Assembly: GCF_000819445.1 (NCBI RefSeq)
Contig: NZ_CP005286.1
Location: 496,001-560,000 of the forward strand
Origin: Corynebacterium humireducens NBRC 106098 = DSM 45392
Lineage (GTDB): Bacteria; Actinomycetota; Actinomycetes; Mycobacteriales; Mycobacteriaceae
Reading direction: 5' to 3'
Length of the DNA stretch: 64,000 nucleotides
In this document: positions 54,073 to 63,317 of the stretch, piece by piece
Numbering within the stretch: position 1 is the first letter of the stretch
Layout of the letters: each line of letters opens with the position of its first letter
Notes under the pieces: model-generated
Databases searched by the model: none
What the model saw: only the letters and a program-made list of their open reading frames with translations
What the model was told of the DNA's origin: nothing
Translations under genes and position numbers: made by a program

Positions 54073-55680
54073 CTAGTTCACGCACCTCGGCCCGTCGCCG
54101 CCGGCGTCGATCTCGGGGGCGACCTCCGCCTCCCCGAAGTCGGAACCCGGGGTGCCCACGGTCTCGGTCTCGCCGACGCCGACCCCGGCGCCCGAGGACG
54201 GGCCGACGGAGGAGTCGCCCACCAGGGAGGCGTCGCCGAGGGGGCCGGACCACTCGTCGTGGGTGACCACGATGAGGGTGTCCGAGTTCAGGCCGGCGTT
54301 CTCGGTGACCGGCAGCCCGCCGAGGGCCTCCGCCAGGGCGATGGCGTCCGGGTCGGAGGCGTCGGCGGCGACGACCTGCGAGAAGGTGTAGATGCCCGGC
54401 AGCGCGTTGGTGACCTCGACCACGGAGTAGCCCTCCGCGGACAGCCAGCCGCCGACGTTGCCGGCCAGGCCGGTGGTGAATCCGGCGTTGAGCACGTGGA
54501 TGTCCTTGCCCGGGAGCTGCATCTCGGCGGGCGCGTCCCCGGCGGCGTCCTCCGGGGCCCCGGTGATCTCCATTGAGCCGAGCAGCTCGTCCATGAAGGC
54601 GTGCACGGTGGGGACGTCGACGGTGACGATGGACTCGCCGTAGTCGCCGACGCCGTCGATGGAGGTGACCGGGATGGTGTTGAACACGACGTTGCCGCCC
54701 GCGAGGTTGGCCAGCTGGGTGGCGAACGACATGATGTCCCAGTTCTGGTCGATGACCACGGAACGTTCGACGGCGGTGCCCATGTCGGAGAGTTTCTGTG
54801 GGTTGGTCAGGGTGCCGGCGGCGAGGACCTTGTTCACCAGGGAGGCCATGTAGGCCTGCTGGCGGACGATGCGGTCGAGGTCGCCGCGGGGCAGGCCGTG
54901 GCGCTGGCGGACGAAGGCGAGGGCCTGGGCGCCGTCGAGGGTCTGCACGCCGGCGTGGAAGTCGGCGCCGGAGAACTCGTCCTGGACGGCGTTGTTGAGG
55001 CAGACGTCGACGCCGCCGACGGCGTCGGTGAGCAGGACGAAGCCGAAGAGGCCGATCTCGGCGTAGTGGTCGACCTCGATGCCCGTGAGGTCGGAGACCG
55101 CGCCGATGAGGCCCTGGCGGCCCGCCTCGGTGGCCTGCCGCTCGATCTCCAGGTCGGAGGCGCCCCGGGCCAGGAGCTGCTCCGCCTTCGCCCCCTTGTG
55201 GGCGGCGAAGACGCCGTTGATCTTCATGTTGCCGTACTTCTCGTCGGCGATGTAGGTGTCACGGGGGATGGACACGGCGGTGGCGGAGGAGCCGTCGTTG
55301 GGCACACGGATGACCATGAGGGTGTCGGTGTTCTCCTCACCGTCGTCGACGCCGGCGCGCAGGCGGGCGAGCTCCTCGTCGGAGAGGGGGTTGCCCTGGG
55401 CGTCGGTACGCGAGTCGGAACCGACGAGCAGGATGTCCGTCGCCCCGTCGGGCGCCCGGCCCTTGAGGCCCTGGCCACCGCCGAGCAGGAGGTTGCCCGC
55501 GGAGGCCATGTCGTTGCCGAGGCGGCCGACGGCGGCGTAGCCGAGGCCGGAGGCGAGCAGCACCAGGACAGACAAGAACGCCAGCAGCGCCTTGAGGGGC
55601 GCGGGGCCTGCCTGACGTGCCGGGGCGGCGGCGGACGGGGCGGGCTGGATGTCGCGCACACGGCGATACTTGTCACTCAC
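54073..55680 (-). CDS. lcpA: LytR-CpsA-Psr family cell-wall ligase
   Basis: This 535-residue protein has one N-terminal membrane helix (LLAFLSVLVLLASGLGYAAV), then an extracytoplasmic LCP domain (DILLVGSDSRTD, DTLMVIRVPNDG, VSIPRDTYI with the pyrophosphate-binding Arg, and FVRQRHGLPRGDLDRI). A LytR_C domain (DIHVLNAGFTTGLAGNV) completes it. LCP enzymes attach arabinogalactan to peptidoglycan. I place the start at GTG 55680, because TAGACT (55694-55689) lies 8 nt upstream (leaderless). The TTG at 55689 overlaps that hexamer. wbbL is divergent. Confidence 0.93.
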   Translation of the reverse strand: MSDKYRRVRDIQPAPSAAAPARQAGPAPLKALLAFLSVLVLLASGLGYAAVGRLGNDMASAGNLLLGGGQGLKGRAPDGATDILLVGSDSRTDAQGNPLSDEELARLRAGVDDGEENTDTLMVIRVPNDGSSATAVSIPRDTYIADEKYGNMKINGVFAAHKGAKAEQLLARGASDLEIERQATEAGRQGLIGAVSDLTGIEVDHYAEIGLFGFVLLTDAVGGVDVCLNNAVQDEFSGADFHAGVQTLDGAQALAFVRQRHGLPRGDLDRIVRQQAYMASLVNKVLAAGTLTNPQKLSDMGTAVERSVVIDQNWDIMSFATQLANLAGGNVVFNTIPVTSIDGVGDYGESIVTVDVPTVHAFMDELLGSMEITGAPEDAAGDAPAEMQLPGKDIHVLNAGFTTGLAGNVGGWLSAEGYSVVEVTNALPGIYTFSQVVAADASDPDAIALAEALGGLPVTENAGLNSDTLIVVTHDEWSGPLGDASLVGDSSVGPSSGAGVGVGETETVGTPGSDFGEAEVAPEIDAGGDGPRCVN

Positions 55681-55753
55681 GGGGGTCAAGTCTAGGTCAT
55701 GGCGAGTGGCGCAGCGGGTCGCCGACGGGGATCGACACTATGCTTCACACATT

Positions 55754-56659
55754 GTGACCACCTCCCAGACTCCGATCGCCGTCATCACGGTGACCTATTC
55801 CCCGGGGCGCCACCTCCGGGCGTTCCTCGACAGCCTGCCGGGCGCCACCTCCCGGGGCGTGCATGTCGTGCTCGCCGACAACGGTTCCCGGGACGGGGTG
55901 CCGGAGGAGGCGGCGTCGAGAAGCGGGAACGTCGAGTTCCTGCCCACCGGAGGCAACCTCGGCTACGGCACCGGCATGAACGTCGGCGCCCGCCACCTGC
56001 GGCCCGCCCGCGACGCCGGTGACATCGACCCCGAGTACCTGCTGCTGAGCAACCCGGACGTCGTGTTCGGGGAGGGCGCCATCGACGCGATGATCGCGTG
56101 CATGGAGCGGCACCCCGAGGCCGCGGCCGTCGGACCGCGGATCGTCGAGCCGGACGGTTCCATCTACCCGAGCGCCCGCGCGGTGCCGACGCTGCGCAAC
56201 GGCATCGGCCATGCGCTCCTCGGGCAGGTGTGGCCCTCGAACCCCTGGACGCGGTCCTACCGGGACAACGCCGACATGGACAGTGAGCGGGAGGCGGGCT
56301 GGCTCTCGGGCTCCTGTCTGCTGGTGCGCTGGGACGCCTTCGACGCCGTCGGAGGTTTCGACGAGCGCTACTTCATGTACATGGAGGACGTGGACCTCGG
56401 TGACCGTTTCGCGCGCGCCGGGTTCCGCAACATCTACTGCCCGTCCGCCGAGATCGCCCATGACAAGGGGCATGCGGCAGGCCGCCACGCCGAGACGATG
56501 CTCCCGGCCCACCACGAGTCGGCGTACCGTTTCCAGGCCGACCGTCTGCCGCACCCGTGGCAGGCACCGCTGCGGGGGCTCATCCGCGCGGGTCTCAACG
56601 CCCGCAGCGCGATCGCCGTCACCCGGGCACGCACCAACCGAAAGGACTCCCATGTCTGA
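55754..56659 (+). CDS. wbbL: Rhamnosyltransferase WbbL-like (GT2)
   Basis: This 301-residue family 2 glycosyltransferase contains IAVITVTYSPGRHLRAFL, LADNGSRDG, the nucleotide-metal segment LLLSNPDVVF and the acceptor-loop FMYMEDVDLGDRFARAG. WbbL adds rhamnose to the GlcNAc-PP-decaprenol linker of arabinogalactan. GTG 55754 is 9 nt after TATGCT (55739-55744) and has no ribosome-binding site. The end overlaps the following nucleotidyltransferase gene by 8 nt. Confidence 0.9.
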   Translation: MTTSQTPIAVITVTYSPGRHLRAFLDSLPGATSRGVHVVLADNGSRDGVPEEAASRSGNVEFLPTGGNLGYGTGMNVGARHLRPARDAGDIDPEYLLLSNPDVVFGEGAIDAMIACMERHPEAAAVGPRIVEPDGSIYPSARAVPTLRNGIGHALLGQVWPSNPWTRSYRDNADMDSEREAGWLSGSCLLVRWDAFDAVGGFDERYFMYMEDVDLGDRFARAGFRNIYCPSAEIAHDKGHAAGRHAETMLPAHHESAYRFQADRLPHPWQAPLRGLIRAGLNARSAIAVTRARTNRKDSHV

Positions 56660-57740
56660 TGCCATTGATCCTTCGCGTACCGACGCCGTCATCCTCGTCG
56701 GCGGCCGCGGCACCCGTCTGCGTCCGCTGACGGTCAACACCCCCAAGCCGATGCTGCCGACCGCCGGCTACCCGTTCCTGCAGCACCTGCTCGCGCGCAT
56801 CAAGGCGGCCGGGATGACGCATGTCGTGCTCGGCACCTCCTACAAGGCGGAGGTCTTCGAGGAGTACTTCGGCGACGGCTCCGACATGGGCCTGGAGATC
56901 GAGTACGTCGTGGAGGAGGAGGCCCTCGGCACCGGCGGCGGCATCCGCAACGTCTACGACAGGCTGCGCCACGACACCGTCATGGTCTTCAACGGTGACG
57001 TCCTCGGTGGCACGGACCTGCGCGCCATCCTCAGCACCCACGCCGAGAAGGACGCCGACCTCACGATGCACCTCGTGCGCGTGCCGGACCCGCGGGCCTT
57101 CGGCTGCGTGCCCACCGACGCCGACGGCCGGGTGCTGGAGTTCCTCGAGAAGACCGAGGACCCGCCGACCGACCAGATCAACGCCGGCTGCTACGTCTTC
57201 CGCCGGGAACTCATCGAGGAGATCCCCGAGGGGCGCGTCGTCTCCGTGGAGCGCGAGACGTTCCCGCAGTTCCTCGAGCAGGGGCGTCGCGTCTACGGCC
57301 ACGTCGACTACGCCTACTGGCGTGACATGGGCCGCCCGGACGACTTCGTCCGCGGCTCCTCCGACCTGGTGCGCGGCATCGCGCACTCGCCGCTGCTCGA
57401 GGGGCGTACCGGTGAGTCGCTTGTCGACGAGACCGCGGGCGTCGCCGCCGGCACGATCCTGGTCGGTGGCACGTGGGTCGGCCGTGGCTCGGAGATCGGT
57501 GCGGGCTGCCGCCTGGACGACACGGTCGTGTTCGACGGCGTGACCATCGAGCCGGGTGCGGTCATCCGTGACTCGATCATCGCCTCGGGCGCTCGCATCG
57601 GTGCGAACGCCCGGATCACGGGGTGCGTCATCGGTGAGGGGGCCCAGATCGGTGCCCGTTGTGAGCTCCAGGACGGCATGCGCGTGTGGCCTGGTGTGAT
57701 CATTCCGGACAATGGAGTCCGTTTCTCCTCGGATGCGTAA
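56652..57740 (+). CDS. Sugar-1-phosphate nucleotidyltransferase, mannose-1-phosphate guanylyltransferase type
   Basis: This 362-residue enzyme has an N-terminal nucleotidyltransferase domain (VILVGGRGTRLRPLTVNTPK signature, then VFNGDVLGG and NAGCYVFRR). Left-handed beta-helix hexapeptide repeats make up the C-terminal 120 residues (VGRGSEIGAGCRLDDTVVF). Homologues between wbbL and whiB2 in corynebacteria and mycobacteria make GDP-mannose, which fits manB and manA downstream. A rhamnose-pathway RmlA function was once used for such genes, but the domain layout differs. AAAGGA lies before ATG 56652, and the gene is coupled to wbbL. Confidence 0.88.
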   Translation: MSDAIDPSRTDAVILVGGRGTRLRPLTVNTPKPMLPTAGYPFLQHLLARIKAAGMTHVVLGTSYKAEVFEEYFGDGSDMGLEIEYVVEEEALGTGGGIRNVYDRLRHDTVMVFNGDVLGGTDLRAILSTHAEKDADLTMHLVRVPDPRAFGCVPTDADGRVLEFLEKTEDPPTDQINAGCYVFRRELIEEIPEGRVVSVERETFPQFLEQGRRVYGHVDYAYWRDMGRPDDFVRGSSDLVRGIAHSPLLEGRTGESLVDETAGVAAGTILVGGTWVGRGSEIGAGCRLDDTVVFDGVTIEPGAVIRDSIIASGARIGANARITGCVIGEGAQIGARCELQDGMRVWPGVIIPDNGVRFSSDA

Positions 57741-58021
57741 CGACACGCCGGGGGAGTGCCCCAGATCCTGTCAGTTGTTGCCAGGAAGGTAGTGCACCAC
57801 AACATGCCGTACCCCCGCGTCCTACCCCCTATAATGTGACCCTGTTACTCGTGTGACTGGTGTGACTGGCCGCCAGCGGGAATGTGATTTCCGGGATTAT
57901 GCCCGCTGATTCCGGTTGACGGGATTCGTCGACCGTGTGTGTAATCGCATCAGTGTAAGAAGCACCACAACGATCATCGGCGGACGTCACCGCCGAACGC
58001 CGAACGGAGAAGGGGGGCACC
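57741..58021 (+). promoter_or_regulatory. Upstream region of the WhiB gene with two promoter candidates
   Basis: TATAAT at 57830-57835 is a consensus -10 and would give a leader of about 180 nt. A second candidate is TTGACG (57916-57921), 18 nt before TGTAAT (57940-57945). Between them GTGTGACTG occurs twice in tandem (57851-57868), a possible binding site. AACGGAGAAGG lies 9 nt before the ATG. Confidence 0.55.
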
Positions 58022-58339
58022 ATGGACAACAATGGTGACGGCACCGTTTTCCGTGGAGGGCTTGCGAGCGTCAATGGAGCAGCCGTGGAAATGAGCCTCG
58101 ACGAGCTTTTCGGGGCGGTGGAGAGGGAATGGCAGGACCAGGCCCTGTGTGCACAGACCGACCCGGAGGCGTTCTTCCCCGAGAAGGGCGGCTCCACCCG
58201 CGAGGCCAAGCGCATCTGCATGGCGTGCGCGGTCCGGGACGAATGCCTCGAGTACGCACTCGAGCACGATGAGCGCTTCGGCATCTGGGGCGGACTCTCC
58301 GACCGAGAGCGTCGCCGTCTGAAGAAGCAGATCGGCTGA
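58022..58339 (+). CDS. whcD: WhiB-family iron-sulfur regulator (WhiB2/WhmD type)
   Basis: This 105-residue protein has four cysteines (ALCAQTD, RICMACAVRDEC) that ligate a [4Fe-4S] cluster, the turn GIWGGLSDRERR and a basic C terminus. The position beside the GDP-mannose genes and DUF3499 matches WhiB2/WhmD, which links to cell division in actinobacteria. The first 23 residues are a poorly conserved extension; an internal ATG at residue 24 (MSLDELF) is an alternative start. A terminator follows directly. Confidence 0.93.
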   Translation: MDNNGDGTVFRGGLASVNGAAVEMSLDELFGAVEREWQDQALCAQTDPEAFFPEKGGSTREAKRICMACAVRDECLEYALEHDERFGIWGGLSDRERRRLKKQIG

Positions 58340-58357
58340 CTCCCCGGAGAACGGGCG

Positions 58358-58379
58358 GCGACCCTGCGGGGTCGCTTTT
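58358..58379 (+). terminator. Intrinsic terminator after whcD
   Basis: GCGACCC (58358-58364) pairs with GGGTCGC (58369-58375), followed by TTTT (58376-58379), 19 nt after the stop. Confidence 0.85.
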
Positions 58380-58397
58380 GTGATTCCGGGGGGGCGC

Positions 58398-58853
58398 CTA
58401 GAACTGGAATCCCGGGTCGATGTCCCGCGGATCCAGGTTGAGGTACTGCGCCACCAGGGCGGTGAGGATGCCGGTGAGCAGCTCATCGCGCTCCTGCGGG
58501 CTGGCGCAACGCTGCTCAACGGGCATGCGGAACAGCACGAGACGGGCGCGGGTGGGGCGCCCCTGGGGGTCGACGCCCGCCGGGATGACACGGCCGAGGG
58601 GGACGGGGCCGTCGGCCACGATCTCGTCGGGCAGCACGGTCATGTCGGCGCGCAGCCGCATGCGGGGGACGGTGTCCACCGCGATGTCGAGGTTGGCCAG
58701 CTGCTCCGGGTAGGAGTGCAGGATCGGGGCGTAGGCCTCCAGGACGGCGACGTCGAAGGACTCCGCGCGGGTGCGGTAGCGGGGCGCGTCCATGGGGAGC
58801 AGCGGCCCGCGTACTCCCCGGCCGTGGCGGTCGCGGAACGTCCTGGTGTGCAT
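58398..58853 (-). CDS. Metallopeptidase-family (zincin-like) protein lacking the zinc motif
   Basis: This 151-residue protein resembles the small zincin family found between whiB2 and the DUF3499 gene in mycobacteria (Rv3259-like). It matches in FDVAVLEAYAPILHSYPEQL, IAVDTVP and the beta-strand RARLVLFRMPVEQR. Where the family has HExxH it reads ILTALVAQYLNLDP, so the zinc site is absent and peptidase activity is unlikely. Start ATG 58853 is 7 nt after TAGCAT (58866-58861). It is divergent from DUF3499. Confidence 0.72.
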   Translation of the reverse strand: MHTRTFRDRHGRGVRGPLLPMDAPRYRTRAESFDVAVLEAYAPILHSYPEQLANLDIAVDTVPRMRLRADMTVLPDEIVADGPVPLGRVIPAGVDPQGRPTRARLVLFRMPVEQRCASPQERDELLTGILTALVAQYLNLDPRDIDPGFQF

Positions 58854-58940
58854 GGGGATGATGCTAGTTCGCCCGGTCCGCGAAGGGGTTGCGGCGCGCG
58901 GGGTACCAAATCCTCAAGGAAATGTTTAGACTTGGTGGCC

Positions 58941-59435
58941 GTGAGCCAGTTCCGACGTTGTTCCCGCCCGGGTTGCGGCAAGCCTGCCGTGGCCACCATG
59001 ACGTACGCCTACGCCGAGTCCACCGCCGTGGTCGGCCCGTTGGCGCCCGCCGCCGAGCCTCACAGCTGGGATCTGTGTGACCACCACGCGGAGAAGATCA
59101 CCGCCCCGCTCGGGTGGGAGATGCTGCGTGTCAACCACATCGACATCGACGATGACGAGGACCTCACCGCACTGGCCGAGGCCGTGCGTGAGGCCGGCCG
59201 CGTGACCAGCGGTCTCGTCGAGTCCGAGGGCCCCGAGCTGCATCCCGAGGACCCCGCCGACCCCGAGACCTCCCTGCATCCGGTCCACCGCGCCCGTCGT
59301 ATGCAGGACGAGAGGCAGCGCCGTCGCGCCCACCTGCGGGTGGTCCCGGCGGAGGGGGAGTCCGAGTTCCCCGGGGCTGATGACGCCGACGACACTGACG
59401 GTGCCGACGCTTCTGTGGACTACCCCGAGAACTGA
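58941..59435 (+). CDS. DUF3499 protein
   Basis: This 164-residue conserved actinobacterial protein opens with RRCSRPGCGKPAVATMTYAY and continues with WDLCDHHAEKITAPLGWEM. The two Cys pairs and two His look like a zinc-binding knuckle. The C-terminal half is acidic and probably disordered (GADDADDTDGADASVDYPEN). The function is unknown. GTG 58941 lies 8 nt after TAGACT (58927-58932), so a leaderless start is likely. Confidence 0.85.
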   Translation: MSQFRRCSRPGCGKPAVATMTYAYAESTAVVGPLAPAAEPHSWDLCDHHAEKITAPLGWEMLRVNHIDIDDDEDLTALAEAVREAGRVTSGLVESEGPELHPEDPADPETSLHPVHRARRMQDERQRRRAHLRVVPAEGESEFPGADDADDTDGADASVDYPEN

Positions 59436-59700
59436 GAACCGGCAGAAGCCGGCTCAGAACTTTCCTATGCGGGGCTGGGGTACGGAACGTTCCACCTGTG
59501 TGGCGGTGACTGGCCCCGCCACCCTCGCCGGCACAGCGGCTGAGCTTCCTGATAGTTCGGCCCTGCAGACGATCCGACTGTCCCGTCGCTCCAGGATCGC
59601 GGACGCGTCACCGGCCGCAGCCCTGCCGTCCTGACAGTGAACATCCACCTGACGGGGGTAAGCTCTTCTGCTTAGTGACCGCCGAAGAGCAGGAGACCCC
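59436..59700. other. Intergenic region before manB
   Basis: No gene is convincing here. GGAACGTTCC (59484-59493) is a perfect 10-bp palindrome. TAAGCT near 59657-59662 is a possible -10, and AGAGCAGGAG serves as ribosome-binding site before manB. Confidence 0.4.
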
Positions 59701-61074
59701 ATGACCCAGCGCACCCGCGAAGATGTATCCCGTGTGATCAAGGCCTACGACGTCCGCGGAGTCGTCGGCGAGGAGATCACCCCCGAGTTCATCCGGGACG
59801 TCGGTGCCGCCTTCGCGGGCCTCCTGCGTGCCGAGGGCGAGAGCCGGGTCGCCGTCGGCCACGACATGCGCCCCTCCTCCCCGGAACTGGCGGCCGCCTT
59901 CTCCGAGGGCGTGCGCGCGCAGGGCCTCGACGTGGTCATGCTGGGCCTCAACTCCACCGACCAGCTCTACTTCGCCGCCGGCACACTCGGCTGCGCGGGC
60001 GCGATGTTCACCGCCTCGCACAACCCGGCGCAGTACAACGGCATCAAGCTGTGCCGTTCCGGCGCGCGCCCGGTGTCCCAGGACACCGGACTGTCCGACA
60101 TCATCGACATGCTTGTCGACGGCGTCCCGGCCTACGACGGCCCGGTGGGCGTCGAGAAGCACCAGGACACCCTCGAGGTGTACGGCGAGTACCTCCGTGA
60201 TCTGGTGGACCTGCACAGCATCCGCCCGCTCGTCGTGGCCGTCGACGCGGCGAACGGCATGGGCGGACACACGGTGCCCGAGGTGTTCAAGGGACTGCCG
60301 CTCGATGTGCGGGCCCTGTACTTCGAGCTCGACGGCACCTTCCCCAACCACGAGGCCAACCCGCTGGACCCGGCGAACCTCGTCGACCTGCAGAGGTTCA
60401 CCGTCGAGCAGCACGCCGACATCGGCCTGGCCTTCGACGGCGACGCCGACCGCTGCTTCTTCATCGACGAGAAGGGTGAGCCGGTGAGCCCGTCGGCGAT
60501 CTGCGCGATCGTCGCGAAGCGTTACCTCCAGGAGAACCCGGGGGCGACGATCATCCACAACCTCATCACCTCGAAGTCGGTGCCCGAGATCATCGCGGAG
60601 GAGGGTGGCACCGCCGTGCGCACCCGCGTCGGCCACTCCTTCATCAAGGCGAAGATGGCCGAGACCGGCGCCGTCTTTGGTGGCGAGCACTCCGCGCACT
60701 ACTACTTCTCCGAGTTCTTCAACGCCGACTCCGGCATCCTCGCCGCCATGTACGTCCTCGCCGCCCTCGGCTCCCAGGACAAGCCGCTGTCCGAGATGAT
60801 GGCCGAGTACAAGCGCTACGAGGCCTCCGGTGAGATCAACTCCACCGTCGAGGACCAGGCCGCCAGCACCCAGGCCGTGCTCGACGCCTTCGCCGACCGC
60901 ATCGAGAGCGTCGACCGCCTCGACGGCGTCACCGTGGAACTGAAGGACACCCCCGCGTGGTTCAACGTCCGCGCCTCCAACACCGAGCCGCTCCTGCGCC
61001 TCAACGTGGAGGCCCCGACCCGCGCGGAGGTCGACGCGCTCGTCGAGGAGATCCTGGCGGTCATCCGCGGCTGA
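59701..61074 (+). CDS. manB: Phosphomannomutase/phosphoglucomutase
   Basis: This alpha-D-phosphohexomutase of 457 residues interconverts mannose-6- and mannose-1-phosphate. The phosphoserine loop TASHNPAQYNGIKLC, metal loop FDGDADRCF, sugar loop GGEHSAHYYF and phosphate-binding RASNTEPLLRLNVEA are all intact. It supplies the guanylyltransferase at 56652 and receives substrate from ManA. AGGAG lies before ATG 59701, and the TobH-like gene follows after 35 nt. Confidence 0.95.
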   Translation: MTQRTREDVSRVIKAYDVRGVVGEEITPEFIRDVGAAFAGLLRAEGESRVAVGHDMRPSSPELAAAFSEGVRAQGLDVVMLGLNSTDQLYFAAGTLGCAGAMFTASHNPAQYNGIKLCRSGARPVSQDTGLSDIIDMLVDGVPAYDGPVGVEKHQDTLEVYGEYLRDLVDLHSIRPLVVAVDAANGMGGHTVPEVFKGLPLDVRALYFELDGTFPNHEANPLDPANLVDLQRFTVEQHADIGLAFDGDADRCFFIDEKGEPVSPSAICAIVAKRYLQENPGATIIHNLITSKSVPEIIAEEGGTAVRTRVGHSFIKAKMAETGAVFGGEHSAHYYFSEFFNADSGILAAMYVLAALGSQDKPLSEMMAEYKRYEASGEINSTVEDQAASTQAVLDAFADRIESVDRLDGVTVELKDTPAWFNVRASNTEPLLRLNVEAPTRAEVDALVEEILAVIRG

Positions 61075-61109
61075 CCGGCCCGGGGCCGACCGGACACTAT
61101 CCTGAGAGA

Positions 61110-62126
61110 ATGGACGACCGCATGGACAACAGCTCGCTCGACGCCTACCTCGACGGCTCCGCCTACGGTGGTGAGACCGTGCGGTTCTACGACGTCGCAC
61201 ACGAAGGTGCGCAGATCCGCGCCGTCGCCGGGGCGATCCCGCAGATGGCGGGCCTGTACGGGCTGCAGCCCCGCAGCGTCGTCGTCATCGCGACGGACCA
61301 GGTGGCGACGGCGTCGGCACGCTTCGTCACCCGGATGCGCTCCCCGCTGCGCGTCCCCGTGGTGATCACCGACTCGCTGCCCACCTACGTCGGCGCCCTC
61401 GACATCGTCATGGTCGTCGGTGACCGCGCCGACGACCCGGACGTCTCCCAGGGGCTCATCGCCGCCGACCGCCGCGGTGCCACCACCCTGCTCGTCGGCC
61501 CGCCCCGCGGCCCCATCCTGGAGGACGCCCCCTCCGGCACGATCCTCATCCCGGCGTTGCCGACCGTCTTCGGCGCCTCGCCGGCCCGCTCGATCACGGC
61601 GATCAGCACCGTGCTCGACCTGCTGGAGGAGGACCCCGACCTCGTGTCCCAGCGGCTGGAGGACACCGCCGGCCTCATCGACGAGGAGCTCGAGCAGCTC
61701 TCGCCCGAGCGCGACACCGTGGTCAACCCCGGCCGACAGCTCCGCGAGTTCGGTGACCTCTCCCGCGTGCTCCACACCGGAGGCAACCGCACCGGCGCCG
61801 CCGTCGCGGAGATCATGGCCGTGCTGTGGTCACGCAAGGGCATCCCGTCGGGGGTGACCGCCATGGACGAGCTGGAGATGCCGGCCCCCGCCCCCGTCCG
61901 CGATGTCTTCCACGACCCGCTCATTGACGGCCCCCTCGATTTGATACCGTTGAGGACTGTTGTCTGGGCGGAGAACCCAGACGTGGCCGCCGCGTTCCCC
62001 GACGCCCTCGCCGTGAACTGCGAGACACCCGGTGTCGGTCCGCTGGCCGCTGCGCTGAAACTCATCACCCGGGGACTCGCGGCCACGACGTACGACCTGC
62101 CTGAAGCACCAAGCGAGGACTACTGA
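61110..62126 (+). CDS. TobH/SIS-domain protein
   Basis: This 338-residue protein resembles the actinobacterial TobH family, related to phosphosugar isomerase (SIS) domains. Segments ETVRFYDVAHEGAQIRAVAG, LDIVMVVGDRADDPDVSQGL and HTGGNRTGAAVAEIMAVLW are visible. It always lies between manB and manA in this group, pointing to mannose phosphate metabolism, but no reaction is established to my knowledge. ATG 61110 is 6 nt after TATCCT (61098-61103). The stop abuts the manA start. Confidence 0.85.
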   Translation: MDDRMDNSSLDAYLDGSAYGGETVRFYDVAHEGAQIRAVAGAIPQMAGLYGLQPRSVVVIATDQVATASARFVTRMRSPLRVPVVITDSLPTYVGALDIVMVVGDRADDPDVSQGLIAADRRGATTLLVGPPRGPILEDAPSGTILIPALPTVFGASPARSITAISTVLDLLEEDPDLVSQRLEDTAGLIDEELEQLSPERDTVVNPGRQLREFGDLSRVLHTGGNRTGAAVAEIMAVLWSRKGIPSGVTAMDELEMPAPAPVRDVFHDPLIDGPLDLIPLRTVVWAENPDVAAAFPDALAVNCETPGVGPLAAALKLITRGLAATTYDLPEAPSEDY

Positions 62127-63287
62127 ATGCACAAGCTCACCGGCACCCTCCGGAGCTACCCCTGGGGCTCCCGCACGCTCATCCCCGAGCTGCGCGGGGA
62201 GCCGTCCCCGTCCTCCCGTCCGGAGGCGGAGCTCTGGTTCGGTGCACACCCGGTGGGTTCCGCGCTTGTCGACGGCATCCCGCTCACCGACATCATCGCC
62301 GCCGACCCGCAGGCCGCCCTCGGCCCGCGGGTGCAGCGGGAGTTCGGTGACGGCCTGCCCTTCATGCTCAAGCTGCTCGGCGCCGCCGAGCCGCTGTCCC
62401 TCCAGGCCCACCCCTCGGCGGAACAGGCCCGCGACGGCTTCGACCGGGAGAACCAGCTCGGCATCCCGCTGACGGCGCTCAACCGCAACTACCGCGACCC
62501 CTTCCACAAGCCGGAGCTCGTCGTCGCGCTCACGGACTTCTACGCGATGGTCGGTTTCCGCCCCCTGGAACGCACCCTCGAGCTCTTCTCCGCGCTGCAC
62601 TGCCCGGAGCTCGACCGCTACCTCACCATCCTCGACCCCGAGTCCGAGGAGAGCAGCCTGCGCGGCCTGTTCACCACGTGGATCACCATCCCCTCCGTGG
62701 CCCGCAACGAGCTCATCGACGGCATCGTCCGGGCCGCCCGGGAGCAGCTCGACCGGGACGACTGGATCTCCGGCGTCCTGCGCACCGTCCTGGAGCTGCA
62801 CGAACGCTACCCCGGTGACATCGGCGTCCTCGGTGCGCTCCTGCTCAACCACCTGGTGCTCCGTCCGGGCGAGGCGATCTTCCTCGAGGCCGGTCACCTC
62901 CACGCCTACGTCTCCGGGCTCGGCGTCGAGGTCATGGCCAACTCCGACAACGTGCTGCGCGGGGGCCTGACCTCGAAGTACGTCGACGTCCCCGAGCTGG
63001 TGCGCATCCTGCGCTTCAACTCGATCACCGACCCGGTGGTCAAGGTCCGCGACGGCGAGTACCCCGTGCCGGCGCCGGAGTTCCGGCTGCACCGTTTCGA
63101 GCTGGCCCCCGCCGACGCCTTCGGCTACGACCACGACGGGCCGGCCATCGCCCTGTGCACCGCCGGTGAGGTCCAGCTGGGCAACCTGGGCCTGCTCCCG
63201 GGGGAGGCCGCCTGGATCCCGGCCGGCGACCCCGAGTGGGAGGTCTCCTCGGTCGAGGGCGGCGAGCTCTTCATCGCCTGCGCCTAG
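62127..63287 (+). CDS. manA: Mannose-6-phosphate isomerase (class I)
   Basis: This zinc cupin of 386 residues converts fructose-6-phosphate to mannose-6-phosphate. YPWGSRTLIPEL, FMLKLLGAAEPLSLQAHPS (zinc Gln/His), DPFHKPELVVAL (zinc Glu region) and LEAGHLHAYVSGLGVEVMAN are family motifs. Start ATG 62127 follows the preceding TGA with no gap, so translation is probably reinitiated. Together with manB and the guanylyltransferase it completes GDP-mannose synthesis for lipoglycans. Confidence 0.95.
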   Translation: MHKLTGTLRSYPWGSRTLIPELRGEPSPSSRPEAELWFGAHPVGSALVDGIPLTDIIAADPQAALGPRVQREFGDGLPFMLKLLGAAEPLSLQAHPSAEQARDGFDRENQLGIPLTALNRNYRDPFHKPELVVALTDFYAMVGFRPLERTLELFSALHCPELDRYLTILDPESEESSLRGLFTTWITIPSVARNELIDGIVRAAREQLDRDDWISGVLRTVLELHERYPGDIGVLGALLLNHLVLRPGEAIFLEAGHLHAYVSGLGVEVMANSDNVLRGGLTSKYVDVPELVRILRFNSITDPVVKVRDGEYPVPAPEFRLHRFELAPADAFGYDHDGPAIALCTAGEVQLGNLGLLPGEAAWIPAGDPEWEVSSVEGGELFIACA

Positions 63288-63317
63288 TCAGCGCATCCGG
63301 CCCGCGACGGGCGCGGG

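Noticed and set aside
55681..55689. TTG start for lcpA at 55689
   Set aside because: It overlaps the -10 hexamer TAGACT (55694-55689), and GTG 55680 has the expected 8-nt leaderless spacing.
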